From Arthrobacter sp. ok362 (GTDB lineage Bacteria > Actinomycetota > Actinomycetes > Actinomycetales > Micrococcaceae), in NCBI RefSeq assembly GCF_900102785.1, contig NZ_FNGC01000010.1:167584-231583 (forward strand): DNA of 64,000 bases. Reading direction: 5' to 3'. Position 1 is the first letter of the stretch. Every line of letters begins with the position of its first letter. The translations under genes and the position numbers were made by a program. The notes beneath the pieces are model-generated. The model was not told the DNA's origin. It ran no database searches and worked only from the letters and a program-made list of their open reading frames with translations. Below are positions 7,901 through 16,252 of the stretch, one piece after another.

Positions 7901-8770
7901 ATGCATGCTTTCTATTCCGTCACGCCTATCCAGGAAATGCTTGGTAGGCGAAAAGCGACCGGGGTGAACTCCCGTAAAGTCATGGCCGCAGCAGGAATCG
8001 CAGGGGCGCTCTGCTTCACTTCCGCGTGCTCGGCCTCGGTAGCGGCGTCCCCGGCCGGCACTGCAAGCCCCTCCGGCAGTGCCTCCGCAGCCGCTTCCCC
8101 GTCAGCGACTCCGACAACCGTCACTTTCCCCTACACATTGCCTAACGGCATTGTCGCCAAGGGCGTCGCCAACGACGGCAAAGGTCCCTACCTTCAGACG
8201 AGCATTGCCGACACCGACCCGGCGATGAAATACAACCCGGCAATCACCGACGATGCCGCGAAGGCACATTATTCGGCTGAGGAACTCGCCGAGGCGCAGA
8301 AAGTGATCGTCCGGTTCATCGCCGAGGAAGCTATCGACTCGACACTCAACGACGGAACCGACGTTGACGGCTGGTTTGCCGCGCACAAGAACCAGATTCA
8401 CACGGCCAATCAGCCCCCTTTCCTGAATGACCTGAAATCTCCTGACAAAGCCGCTCTCGCTCGTGAGGCCTGGATGGCTAAGCAGCCCGGTTTGTCCTAT
8501 GCCCACGGAGCCAGCACGCCCCGCGTCACCAAGCGGACCATCACCCCGAAAAAGTTCCGCTATGTCACGGGGTACGGACTGGAGGGTGTCATGCTTGACA
8601 CGAACGCCAGTTACGAAATGGCGATCACCTATGGCGTAAATGGCAAGAAAGTTCAGTCGACCACTGCTGACATTTCCTACGCCGTAGCCAAGGACCCTGC
8701 TGACGGTAATAAGTGGAAAATTGCTGGCTACTATTCGAACTACACCACAGCCGAATTCATTATCAAATAG
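7901..8770 (+). CDS. Probable lipoprotein of unknown function
   Basis: The ATG follows a TTGGGGGA site. The 289-residue product has an unusually long N-region before the export signal: MAAAGIAGALCFTSACS lies around residues 28-44. It ends in a Cys that could be lipidated, though the lipobox (TSAC) is atypical. A Ser/Ala/Thr/Pro-rich linker follows. The mature domain of about 215 residues has no family I recognise. GTG codons further in (near 7963) would give a more usual signal peptide. The gene has fewer G/C third positions near its 3' end than its chromosomal neighbours, consistent with acquired DNA. Confidence 0.65.
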   Translation: MHAFYSVTPIQEMLGRRKATGVNSRKVMAAAGIAGALCFTSACSASVAASPAGTASPSGSASAAASPSATPTTVTFPYTLPNGIVAKGVANDGKGPYLQTSIADTDPAMKYNPAITDDAAKAHYSAEELAEAQKVIVRFIAEEAIDSTLNDGTDVDGWFAAHKNQIHTANQPPFLNDLKSPDKAALAREAWMAKQPGLSYAHGASTPRVTKRTITPKKFRYVTGYGLEGVMLDTNASYEMAITYGVNGKKVQSTTADISYAVAKDPADGNKWKIAGYYSNYTTAEFIIK

Positions 8771-8882
8771 CACCTCGGCAAGGGTCCTCGGCTCGAGGAG
8801 ATCGAGCCCGGCCGGCTCGACATCGCCCTAATTCCGAGACGCTTTAGCGACTTCGGGTTCAGGCGTGGGGCAGAGTCGTCCT

Positions 8883-9587
8883 ATGTGCGGGCGCTACGTG
8901 ATGAGCAGGGCCACCGGGGACCTCCTGAGCTACTTTGGGGCTAAGGAGGTTGAGGGGAGCCCGCCGCGGCCGAGCTGGAATGTGGCGCCCACCCAGGATG
9001 TCCCGATCATCACCGAGAAGCTCCATGATGACGAGCTGGACCGCCGGCTGCTGATTGCCCGCTGGGGGCTGGTGCCGTCCTGGGCGAAGGACATCAAGAT
9101 CGGCTCAAAGCTCATCAATGCGCGCAGTGAGACGATCCTGGAGAAGCCGTCGTTCCGGAAGGCTGCGATCACCCGGCGGGCACTGATCCCCGCGGAAGGC
9201 TATTACGAGTGGCAGAAGACCGAGGACGGGAAGAAAATCCCGCATTATCTCTACTCGGAGAATATTGAGCTCCTGGCCTTCGCCGGCCTGTACGAGTTCT
9301 GGCCGGACCCGTCACTGCCGGACGACGATCCCGGCAAGTGGCTGCTCAGCTGCACCGTGCTGACCACGACGGCGCACGACACCCTCGGCCACGTCCATGA
9401 CCGGGCGCCGGTCATCATCCCGCCGGACATGTGGGCCGACTGGCTCGACCCGGGCACGACCGACAAGGGCGACGTGCAAAGCCTGCTCGACAGCGTCCCG
9501 GAACCCGTCCTGACGCCGCGGATTGTCAGCACCCGCGTCAACAGCGTTCGCAACAACGGGCCCGAGCTGACTGAGCCGGCGAAATGA
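8883..9587 (+). CDS. HMCES/YedK-family abasic-site DNA-protein crosslinker
   Basis: SRAP-domain proteins of the HMCES/YedK family attach covalently to abasic sites in single-stranded DNA through their N-terminal Cys and protect them. The start at 8883 is fixed by function: it gives MCGRY, so Cys2 is exposed after Met removal. An upstream ATG at 8865 would bury it. Other family marks are visible: PSWNVAPTQ (Asn33), ARWGLVPSWA, NARSET, PAEGYYEW (catalytic Glu region) and HVHDRAPVII (catalytic His region). The 234-residue length is normal. It heads a tight operon: its TGA overlaps the start of the small frame at 9584. Confidence 0.93.
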   Translation: MCGRYVMSRATGDLLSYFGAKEVEGSPPRPSWNVAPTQDVPIITEKLHDDELDRRLLIARWGLVPSWAKDIKIGSKLINARSETILEKPSFRKAAITRRALIPAEGYYEWQKTEDGKKIPHYLYSENIELLAFAGLYEFWPDPSLPDDDPGKWLLSCTVLTTTAHDTLGHVHDRAPVIIPPDMWADWLDPGTTDKGDVQSLLDSVPEPVLTPRIVSTRVNSVRNNGPELTEPAK

Positions 9588-9742
9588 GCAACATCTTCGA
9601 GGGCGCCGTGGTCTTTCCGAACGCACAGATGTTCTTCTTTTCCGAGGATGTGCGGCATGTGTGGGGAGATGATCCGCGGCAGCCGGAACGCGTGGTGGTG
9701 CAATGCCAGGCGATTGCAGAGGAGGTCCAGGGTGGTCATTGA
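9584..9742 (+). CDS. 52-residue ORF coupled to the HMCES gene
   Basis: An ATG overlapping the HMCES stop (ATGA) opens a 52-codon frame with good sequence complexity (MSNIFEGAVVFPNAQMFF..). It ends in TGA at 9740-9742, ten bases into the following GTG-started frame. Third-position bases favour G/C. It is acidic in its second half and not a known family. It could be a small real protein or the N-terminal remnant of a decayed gene. The ATGA coupling and overlap favour an operon member. Confidence 0.5.
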   Translation: MSNIFEGAVVFPNAQMFFFSEDVRHVWGDDPRQPERVVVQCQAIAEEVQGGH

Positions 9743-10340
9743 AGAGCTTCACGAGCACTACAAAGCCGTTGTTCGCGGCGAGCCGGAGTATCACGACCTG
9801 CATACGTGGTCAGGAAAGACGATCGGCGTCTTCGAGTGGCCGAAGAGCCGCTTTGGCGTTCACTTGTATGCGTCTGCAGGGGCAAGCAACCATGAACCGG
9901 GGCAAGGCGCCACGCAGTCGAGCTTTTCGTCGGCGTGAATAACGGTGATGCTGCCGTTCTGAAGGGCTTCGCTGACGTGGCCATGAACGTCCAAGAGAGC
10001 AACAAGGTGCCGCAGCACGGCTCCTTCGTCAGTGGGAACTGGCAGGTCATCAAGGACCGCAAATTCACCGGATGGTCCTGACGGAGCGCCCGGACGATTT
10101 AATCCCCGAACTCCAACTGCAGGATGGCGGCATGTTGTATTCCTCGACGCGCTTCCCGTCTTCCCGGAGGAAGCCGAGTACAGGCACGGCAACCGATCCG
10201 AGGAACTCTTTGACATCTGGGAACAGGCTGGCATGAAGTCTTGGAACCTGGACCGGGAGCTGCCGTCCGGGATCACGCCCCGGCCAGCTGGTCCCGCTGC
10301 CTGGCTGGGCAGGGCCCTCGGCAAAGCCGGAATCCAATGA
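9732..10340 (+). pseudogene. Suppressor-of-fused (SUFU) domain gene, three frameshifts
   Basis: An AGGAGG site at 9720-9725 precedes GTG 9732. The protein reads well in pieces: VVIEELHEHYKAV.. and FGVHLYASAGASNHEPG in frame one. It then needs a shift near 9905 to RHAVELFVGVNNGDAAV and WQVIKDRKFTGW. A second shift near 10070 leads to VLTERPDDLIPELQLQDG. A third near 10125 leads to RHVVFLDALPVFPEEAEYR and WNLDRELPSG. The joined product fits a bacterial SUFU-domain protein, a family often found near toxin or immunity genes. Each join is a single-base event and stops follow in the unshifted frames, so the gene is inactive unless the sequence has errors. Its last base pairs overlap the next start (ATGA). 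Confidence 0.7.
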
Positions 10341-10699
10341 CAGGGGAGCGGGAAGCCTTCCACGCCGCCACGCGACTGTCCCGGGCCGCCCGTGACCTGA
10401 TGCAGAGTGCCCATTCCCTGGACAGTCCGTCCGACAGCCACGCCGTCCTGGGCAACGTGCTGGACACGATGCGTTCCCTCGAATCCGTCCTGGGCCAGCT
10501 GGCGGAGTGGCATCGTTCCGCCGAGGCCGGCCGGCATGTCCACGACGGCAACGATGAGAGCACCATCGGCATCATGACGGCTGTTGCGGAGCTCGACTTG
10601 GCTGAACAGCAGGCGGAAGGACTGCAGGAAACCATTAGCCGGGTCTACGGCGGAAATGCAGTCGTCCAATGGTTCGATGAAATTGCCCCGCCGGAATAG
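10337..10699 (+). CDS. Hypothetical helical protein
   Basis: The 120-residue product starts at an ATG overlapping the SUFU pseudogene stop, so it is translationally coupled to it. It is almost all helix: FHAATRLSRAARDLMQSA, LGNVLDTMRSLESVLGQLAEW and DLAEQQAEGLQETISRV form heptad-like stretches suited to a coiled coil. No signal peptide or known domain. It is the last member of the HMCES operon. Unlike its upstream neighbour it is intact, which may point to a separate function. Confidence 0.65.
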   Translation: MTGEREAFHAATRLSRAARDLMQSAHSLDSPSDSHAVLGNVLDTMRSLESVLGQLAEWHRSAEAGRHVHDGNDESTIGIMTAVAELDLAEQQAEGLQETISRVYGGNAVVQWFDEIAPPE

Positions 10700-10762
10700 C
10701 CATAGACCGTTCATTCGGCCCGGAGCCGAGGGCTAGAGGAATTACCGCTAGCGACCAGTTAC

Positions 10763-11773
10763 ATGACTCCAAAAATGGTCGGCATCAACGCGAATGGGGC
10801 ACGCCCTAGCGAAACGCTGCTTAGTCAGTGGATGGCGGCTCCAAATCGCCCGGACAGGTACTCTGAGCTGGTGATCCGTCGTACGCTGGCAAAACCCACG
10901 CGAACCGCTCGCTGGCACTTGAAGCCTTCAGGTGTCCAGGAGCGCCCCGACGCTCCGGGTGCATGGAGGAGTGAACCTGCCCGCGACGTTGTTTCGCGTT
11001 GGCTCCGTTCGCGCGCAGCACGCGACACTTTTATCGCGGCTACTACTGCGCTATTTACGGGCGTAGTTCTCCTCGTCGGCCAAAGCTTGGTTGACGATCA
11101 CCGACAACAAGGAACCGAGCTAGTAGAGAACCTTCGTTTCGTGCGCGAAAGGTCGTCCGAGCAAGCACAAGTACGTCCCTTTAGCGATATGAACCTTCAA
11201 GATCAAACGTTGAGCGGCTTGTCGCTTGATCGCGCAGATTTTAGTGGAGCAGATCTCGCAGGGACACGTCTACTAAAGATGGGGCTCTCACAGGCAGTCC
11301 TTGAGGGGGCGAATTTGCGCTCTGCCCGGGTGGGTGACACCCGACTCGTTGACTCAAATCTATCCGGGGCGGACCTGACGGGGGCCATAATCCTCCGCTC
11401 GGATCTAACAGGCGCAAACCTGGATCAGGTGAGGTCCCAGGCCTGGTTCGGAGGCAACACCAATAACACCACGATCAATCGGTCAATTCTGGCAGGCGTC
11501 TCGATGTCAGATGCAGAACTCAGCAGGGCGACCGTGTATGGCACCGACTTTCGGCGTTCGAATTTGCGGGGTGCAGACCTATTTTGGACCACATTGAGAT
11601 TCGTTAATCTGAGTGGTGCCGATTTGTCTGGCTCAAACGTGGACACTGCTCTGCTTGAAAACATTTGCTACGACGCATCGACAATATGGCCGGAAAACTT
11701 CAACCCGCCGCCTAACGATCCGGCCGCGTGTGGCGTCCCCTTCAGCCTGGACCGCATGTCCGACCGTCCATGA
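10763..11773 (+). CDS. Membrane-anchored pentapeptide-repeat protein
   Basis: The 336-residue product has a polar N-terminus, one membrane helix at about residues 90-108, and a right-handed pentapeptide beta-helix from about residue 143 to 305. The repeat rule A(D/N)LXX is plain: ADFSGADLAG, ANLRSARV, SNLSGADLTGA, SNLRGADLF, VNLSGADLSG. A Cys pair follows in the C-terminal tail. Such proteins act as scaffolds; the membrane anchor argues against a Qnr-type gyrase-protecting role. Third positions are clearly less G/C-rich than in the chromosome, a sign of transfer. The start is uncertain: ATG 10763 has no clear ribosome-binding site, and 10775 is possible. Confidence 0.8.
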   Translation: MTPKMVGINANGARPSETLLSQWMAAPNRPDRYSELVIRRTLAKPTRTARWHLKPSGVQERPDAPGAWRSEPARDVVSRWLRSRAARDTFIAATTALFTGVVLLVGQSLVDDHRQQGTELVENLRFVRERSSEQAQVRPFSDMNLQDQTLSGLSLDRADFSGADLAGTRLLKMGLSQAVLEGANLRSARVGDTRLVDSNLSGADLTGAIILRSDLTGANLDQVRSQAWFGGNTNNTTINRSILAGVSMSDAELSRATVYGTDFRRSNLRGADLFWTTLRFVNLSGADLSGSNVDTALLENICYDASTIWPENFNPPPNDPAACGVPFSLDRMSDRP

Positions 11774-11994
11774 CCGGCTAGCTCAAATCTCAAATCCGGG
11801 CCGTCGGAAGGCTTTGTCTGCCGAGGTGTCTGCCCCCTGTTTTGAGTGGTTTCCAAACTGGCATGCGCGGGTATTCGCGGGACGGGAGTAGTGAACCCGA
11901 GACTCCAACGCGATGGATTTTGAGCGAATCCTTGCGTTCTGTTGAGGCGGTCTGTCAGTGAGATCGTGCGTACTAGCTCCGGTAGGGTCTGCGT

Positions 11995-12453
11995 ATGGAG
12001 CCCATTAGACGTTTTTCAACTGAGCATTACACGGCAGCGCTTGAGTCGTGGTCGTTTATTGAACTTTCCGACAAGCGGCCGTTATTCACCTCGCCCTTTG
12101 GCGATGTGTTCTTTGAAAGCAGGGACGGCTTCTGGTTTTTGGACCTTCTGGCCGGTGAGATAAGTCGGCGTTGGGAGACTGAGAGTGACTTCAGTAGTTC
12201 TTTGAATTCCCGAGAGGGCCAGGATGAGTACCTCATGATCGGGTTGGCCAGCGAAGCCGATAGCGCTGGCCTTCGACCTGGCGAAGCTGAGGTTTATAGC
12301 TTTCGGGTTCCTCCGGCGCTCGGGGGCGCGGTGGATCTGGAAAATGTCGAACTTAGCGACTTTGTCGTGGCCACCAATATTGCCGGGCAGATCCATCAGC
12401 AGATCAAAGATCTCCCTCCCGGAACGCCGATTAGCGGATTGTCCCTGAAGTAG
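11995..12453 (+). CDS. DUF1851 (Tdi1-like immunity domain) protein
   Basis: The 152-residue product matches the pattern of DUF1851, the C-terminal domain of the type VI immunity protein Tdi1. Visible marks are SPFGDVFFES and GFWFLDLLAG, then YSFRVPPALGGAVDLENVE, FVVATNIAGQIHQQI and LPPGTPISGLS. It lacks an N-terminal GAD-like domain. In actinobacteria, which lack type VI systems, such stand-alone proteins probably serve as immunity or orphan regulatory proteins. No toxin gene is adjacent in the window. Base composition is lower in G/C than the chromosome. The ATG at 11995 has no strong ribosome-binding site. Confidence 0.7.
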   Translation: MEPIRRFSTEHYTAALESWSFIELSDKRPLFTSPFGDVFFESRDGFWFLDLLAGEISRRWETESDFSSSLNSREGQDEYLMIGLASEADSAGLRPGEAEVYSFRVPPALGGAVDLENVELSDFVVATNIAGQIHQQIKDLPPGTPISGLSLK

Positions 12454-12459
12454 TCCTTT

Positions 12460-12930
12460 CTACCTGTGTGTAGGTGCACTGCGAATGGCCGCAATGTATT
12501 GGGCATAAGCGGCTGATGAATCCACTGCGTGGCGCTCGATGGTGGTGGTGGAGTAGCCGAGGCTTTCGGCAATGATGGGGACGGGTGCGAGTTTGGTGAG
12601 CTCGTGGAGGGTTCCGAGTCGCGCGGCCCGGGTGCTGAACAGCTTACTTAGGCGTGTTGTGAGGTGTCCGGGGTGAATGTGGCGCCCGGGTGAGGCTCCG
12701 CGGAATACTCATGTGGTGTTGGGGTGTGCCGCCGTCAGGTCGTGCCTTGGGTTTGCGGATAGTTCGCGCCATGGCTGGGCCAATGGCTCCGGCAGGGCGA
12801 TCTTGATTGTGCCGAGCTGGATGGTGACCAGTTCTTCGGTGATGGTCACGTCGTCCCAGGTTAGTCGTGCGATGTTTCCAGCCTGTTGTCCGAAAACGAG
12901 GATCAGGATCGCGGCGGCCTGAAGGAATGC
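12460..12930 (-). pseudogene. C-terminal remnant of a tyrosine-recombinase-like gene
   Basis: The minus strand reads AILILVFGQQAGNIARLTWD and later LAQPWRELSANPRHD, then AAHPNTT. A TGA follows at 12709-12711 where related proteins would have Trp. The frame then continues to VFRGASPGRHIHPGHLT, FSTRAARLGTLHELTKLAP and GYSTTTIERHAVDSSAAYAQ, ending in TAG at 12460-12462. It is truncated at its 5' end (no homology beyond about 12930) and carries an in-frame stop, so it is dead. The family (integrase-like proteins of Arthrobacter-type mobile DNA) is recalled from pattern, not searched. Confidence 0.6.
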
Positions 12931-13036
12931 AAAACTGCTTCTGACCTGCGGAAAGATATTACGACTGGTTTGACCGATTGGTAAGCCTGCCTCCGCTCCG
13001 TGTGGCACAAATCGGGAAGGGGCAGGTTGTCCGTCT

Positions 13037-13603
13037 TTAGTCTGGCCCGGTTAGTTCCTCGATCGCCGCTGTAAATCCGGCCCACACCTTCCGCTCGTAG
13101 AGATCGGGGTATGGGTACTCATCGAAGTTTCGTTCCATGAAGTCCTCGAGTAATTGCCCGCAGTTGGTGAAGGCATCGGCGACTGCCCCGGCTTCTGTAG
13201 GGGTCCAAATAGCTAACTGGTGAGTTCCTAGTCCGGAGGCCTTCTCGGAAACTCTTCGGCTAAGGACGCCGATATGTTCGCCTGGCTTGCTCCCGCGTTC
13301 CCAAACTGCGTGAACCAGCAAGTTCCTGGAGGTGCGCAGCTTGGTTAGCTTCCCTGTGATGGAGACTATTTCTTTGATCTGATCGTCCGTGAGACTGTGG
13401 TTGTAGCGTGCCACTTTGAGGCAGGATCGCCCAAGGGCAGATGAATCTTCTCCAGCTGTTATCACACGTCCGAAGGGTGATCCAATGAGGCAGCAGTAGA
13501 GCTCACGGAATAGGTCATCGACAATGGCGCTTTCGCCCGCCACACGTCCAATAGCCGCGAGCATGGTCTTAGTAGGGGGATTGGTCGTCGCCACATGGAC
13601 CAT
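13037..13603 (-). CDS. Hypothetical protein
   Basis: A 188-residue soluble protein of alpha-helical character with no domain I recognise. The centre (DQIKEIVSITGKLTKLRTSRNLLVHAVWERG) has the 'R..R..lvH..W' spacing seen in helical proteins that measure or bind RNA/DNA ends, such as RiboL-PSP-HEPN and similar families. HEPN domains use R....H, and here RNLLVH gives R-x4-H. That makes a HEPN-like ribonuclease a real possibility, though not proven. Fewer G/C third positions than the chromosome. It stands alone between decayed genes. Confidence 0.6.
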   Translation of the reverse strand: MVHVATTNPPTKTMLAAIGRVAGESAIVDDLFRELYCCLIGSPFGRVITAGEDSSALGRSCLKVARYNHSLTDDQIKEIVSITGKLTKLRTSRNLLVHAVWERGSKPGEHIGVLSRRVSEKASGLGTHQLAIWTPTEAGAVADAFTNCGQLLEDFMERNFDEYPYPDLYERKVWAGFTAAIEELTGPD

Positions 13604-14021
13604 GCTAACGGGCCGAAGGCCCGAAGCGACGCGCAGTCGCCTTCCGCAGCAAGAACACTGCCCTGCTAGTAATTCGACTCAAGCGGAGAACTGAACTCGA
13701 TGGGCTCGTCAAGGACCCACGTTTCGGTGGCTATGTTGCTGCCCAGACAACACGCACTTTTCGACGCATCTCGACGCAAGAATGCCCGCAGGGAGAACTA
13801 AGAACTCGGCAACCACGGTTCGTTGCTGTACGTTCTGCCCTTCCATATCGGGCTTCCGGCAATGAACAGGTTCCTTGGTTTATGGCGGGAGTACCAACGC
13901 ACCAAGCTAGCTGCCACGCAACTCGACGCCGCAAGAAGAGCGTTGGACGAGAAGATGCCCAGCTGGCGGCACGGACCAACTCCCGGCCGAAAAGGCGTTC
14001 TCCGGGAACCTTGCCCTAGCC
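13604..14021. other. Gap with a possible coding relic, no intact gene
   Basis: This 418-base gap holds no convincing gene. Between about 13830 and 13990 the plus strand reads AMNRFLGLWREYQRTKLAATQ and LDEKMPSWRHGPTPGRKG. This looks like the tail of a helicase-associated-domain or transposon protein that has lost its start. The rest shows nothing. Confidence 0.3.
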
Positions 14022-14546
14022 TCAGTGGTCTTGACGGTTTCCAAACGGCCGCATGTCGTTGTTCGCCTTGCGGAAGTCGGCAATCATGCGACGTTCAACC
14101 GGCGTAGGGTCGCTAACTGGTGTCCACAGAATGCTGAACAGGTCACGGCACGGAAGCCTGCGCAGGTCTTCTCCGCCGGCATGATTGGTTCGTGATCGGT
14201 ATATGAACCCGCGATACTCCTTTATCCGCTGCCACAAACCGTTTCGTTTCCCAGTGGCCTCATCCGCCTTACGAAAAGGGGCTTTGCCAACATAGAGGAC
14301 CGTTGCCGAAGGTATCCACCTTCGCGTCATCTCTTCTTCTGAGGTGAAGTTCAAGTGTTTCGGGTGGTCGGGCGGCAGGAAGTGAGGGAGCGGGCAGGGT
14401 TCGTGGGTGACGACGTAGACACCTTCAGCATCGGCGGACCCTCTAGGCCCAAGGACGTCCGTTCTAACTATCGTCTTGAGCGGAAGTGGTCCGCGGAAGC
14501 CAGCCTCGAGCAAACCCGCTAAGGTGAAGCCATCCAAGTTCGCCAT
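14022..14546 (-). CDS. GIY-YIG-like domain protein
   Basis: The 174-residue product contains the order of elements of a GIY-YIG fold: GVYVV (in place of GIY), then VLYVGKAPF (YVG), then GLWQRIKEY (the conserved Arg helix). A long insertion of about 50 residues separates the first two. The rest ends in a helical tail (VERRMIADFRKANNDMRPFGN) with the conserved Asn-Asn-rich close typical of these proteins. A nuclease role is likely if the catalytic residues are kept. It lies just downstream of the integrase gene on the same strand, so it is probably cargo of the element. Confidence 0.65.
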   Translation of the reverse strand: MANLDGFTLAGLLEAGFRGPLPLKTIVRTDVLGPRGSADAEGVYVVTHEPCPLPHFLPPDHPKHLNFTSEEEMTRRWIPSATVLYVGKAPFRKADEATGKRNGLWQRIKEYRGFIYRSRTNHAGGEDLRRLPCRDLFSILWTPVSDPTPVERRMIADFRKANNDMRPFGNRQDH

Positions 14547-14620
14547 CCCTTTCTCTGAATCGCCTGCCGCGGGATGAAACAGTCACCTAATCTTAGGGTC
14601 GTCCTGGTGCGCACGAACCC

Positions 14621-15955
14621 TTACGAGGAGTTCGAGTCCGAAGACCGGTCGCGCTTGTACATGACGTTCGCGAGATGCTCGCTACTGTCGGGTGCCTCCT
14701 GTCGTTCTCTCAGGTAGGAGCGAATGGTCACTGCGGTCCGTTTGTGTCCCAGCTGTTGGGCCGCTTGGTCAATCGACACAGTCTCTCCGATGAATGTGAC
14801 AACCGAGCGGCGGAACGTATGGGGTGTGGCAGTGGCTATGTCGCAGGACTCGCGGCGTTCTTGTTTTCGCCCCCGGGTTTCTTCATCGTCTGACAGGTCA
14901 TAGACGAGGTCCAGCTCCTGTCGGACTATGCGCCAGCGGCGACGAAAGTTGTTCAGTTGCATCCAGGCACCGCCCCGGGCAGGGAATATCGCCCCGTTAG
15001 GATTGGCGCCCCGTTGGTTGGCTCTCCGGGCCCGGAGCATGGCGGCCACGTTAGGGCTGATGCGAAGATCGAGAGCTTTGATGCCTGTCTTGACGTAGTC
15101 ATGCCGGAGCATGGGGCACCCTTGTTCCCATCCGACCTTGCCGTTGATCTGAACCCAGTATGAGCCGTCATCCGGTTGGTCGATCCAGACGTCTTCCCAT
15201 CTGAGGGCAAGGAGCTCCGAGATCCTCATTCCGGTCGCCAGTAGCAATTCCACGCCATCCGGGATGTCCAGGTTTTGCCGCGGTCCTGGCCGCGTTATCT
15301 GCAGCTGATCTTCTCCGTGGCTTCGTACTGCAGCCAGAACGCTTGCCATGTCCTCCTTTTCAACGATCTGGACCGGCTTCTTGCGAGGCCGAGGCAGGGA
15401 GGCTACTTGTCTTACTGGGTTCCCGGGAATCAGGCCCAGGCCGGCACACCAAGTGAGGACGTTGGAGAGAATCACCCGGTTGTGTTCAGCCTTGGCGTAG
15501 TAGCGGCCGCCGTCGACGATGCCGTGTAGAAACTCAGCGCAAGTTCTGACGTCGATGTCGGCAAGCCTGCGAGCTCCCAGAGCGGGCACGATGTCGGCCC
15601 TCGCTATGCGGGCGTACTCGTAGGCAGTACTGACACGCAGACCTTGTCCACCTGACTCGATGTACGAGATCCACTTCTCAACGACCTCGGCAAATAGTAC
15701 CGCCGCTCCCTGTCGGATCTTCGTGGACGACTGTGCTTCGGCCGCCGTCCGGACCCTGTCCTCCGCAGCCATCGCCTGGAAGACGGAGAGGACCGCGTCC
15801 TCGGCCTTACGTGCCGTCGTCCCCGTTCGCATTCGTTGGACCAGTTTGCCGTCCAATGACTTGTACCGTCCGCTGGCAAGATACTGACCGTCGGACTGCC
15901 TCTTTGCCCGAGGTATCTTCCCCCACGACCCGGGTCGGGTCCGCTGATTGGCCAT
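14621..15955 (-). CDS. int: Tyrosine-family site-specific integrase
   Basis: The 444-residue enzyme inserts and excises its element by recombining attP with attB. All six catalytic positions are visible: Arg244 (ATGMRISEL), Lys289 (YVKTG), His379 and Arg382 (PHTFRR), His404 (LGHKR) and Tyr414 (IRSYL). The N-terminal part holds an arm-binding region (about 20-65) and a SAM-like core-binding domain (about 85-190). I start at ATG 15955, not the longer frame, because it overlaps the excisionase stop (TAATG). Possible arm sites and a tRNA-end att site lie just upstream. No disabling change is seen, so the integrase is probably active. Confidence 0.92.
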   Translation of the reverse strand: MANQRTRPGSWGKIPRAKRQSDGQYLASGRYKSLDGKLVQRMRTGTTARKAEDAVLSVFQAMAAEDRVRTAAEAQSSTKIRQGAAVLFAEVVEKWISYIESGGQGLRVSTAYEYARIARADIVPALGARRLADIDVRTCAEFLHGIVDGGRYYAKAEHNRVILSNVLTWCAGLGLIPGNPVRQVASLPRPRKKPVQIVEKEDMASVLAAVRSHGEDQLQITRPGPRQNLDIPDGVELLLATGMRISELLALRWEDVWIDQPDDGSYWVQINGKVGWEQGCPMLRHDYVKTGIKALDLRISPNVAAMLRARRANQRGANPNGAIFPARGGAWMQLNNFRRRWRIVRQELDLVYDLSDDEETRGRKQERRESCDIATATPHTFRRSVVTFIGETVSIDQAAQQLGHKRTAVTIRSYLRERQEAPDSSEHLANVMYKRDRSSDSNSS

Positions 15956-16185
15956 TAGGCTGCCCTCGGTGCTACTCGCTGCGAGGTCAGCCACTCGGCC
16001 AGATCTTCGATCGCGTAGACGACGGTCCCGTCCACCTGCCGGTAGTAGGGCGGACCCTTGCGCTGCGCGGCCCAATTGGCCAGGGTACCGGGTGACCTGC
16101 GCAAGTAGCTTGCGACTTCGCCCCGCGTCATGAGTTCCTTGGGCATCCACTGGATGCCGTGTGTCGTGCCTTCAGATGCTGTCAT
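15955..16185 (-). CDS. xis: Excisionase / MerR-like helix-turn-helix protein
   Basis: The 76-residue product has a winged helix-turn-helix of the excisionase type: MTRGEVASYLRRSPGTLANW, then KGPPYYRQVDGTVVYAIEDLAEWL, the usual 'R..G....Y...DL..W' wing. Excisionases bend attachment-site DNA and direct the integrase toward excision. Its TAA overlaps the integrase ATG by one base, giving translational coupling. Start ATG 16185 is chosen because the longer frame upstream runs through the repeat and att region. Confidence 0.82.
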   Translation of the reverse strand: MTASEGTTHGIQWMPKELMTRGEVASYLRRSPGTLANWAAQRKGPPYYRQVDGTVVYAIEDLAEWLTSQRVAPRAA

Positions 16186-16252
16186 ATTGATTTCTATGCG
16201 GCCATTTCGCCGACGGGTGTCATTTTGCGCGGCTGATCCCGAGACGACTTCG

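Noticed and set aside
10763..11773. Functional link between the pentapeptide protein and the GyrA-like proteins
   Set aside because: The pentapeptide protein has a membrane anchor, and the genes are 50 kb apart in different accessory blocks.
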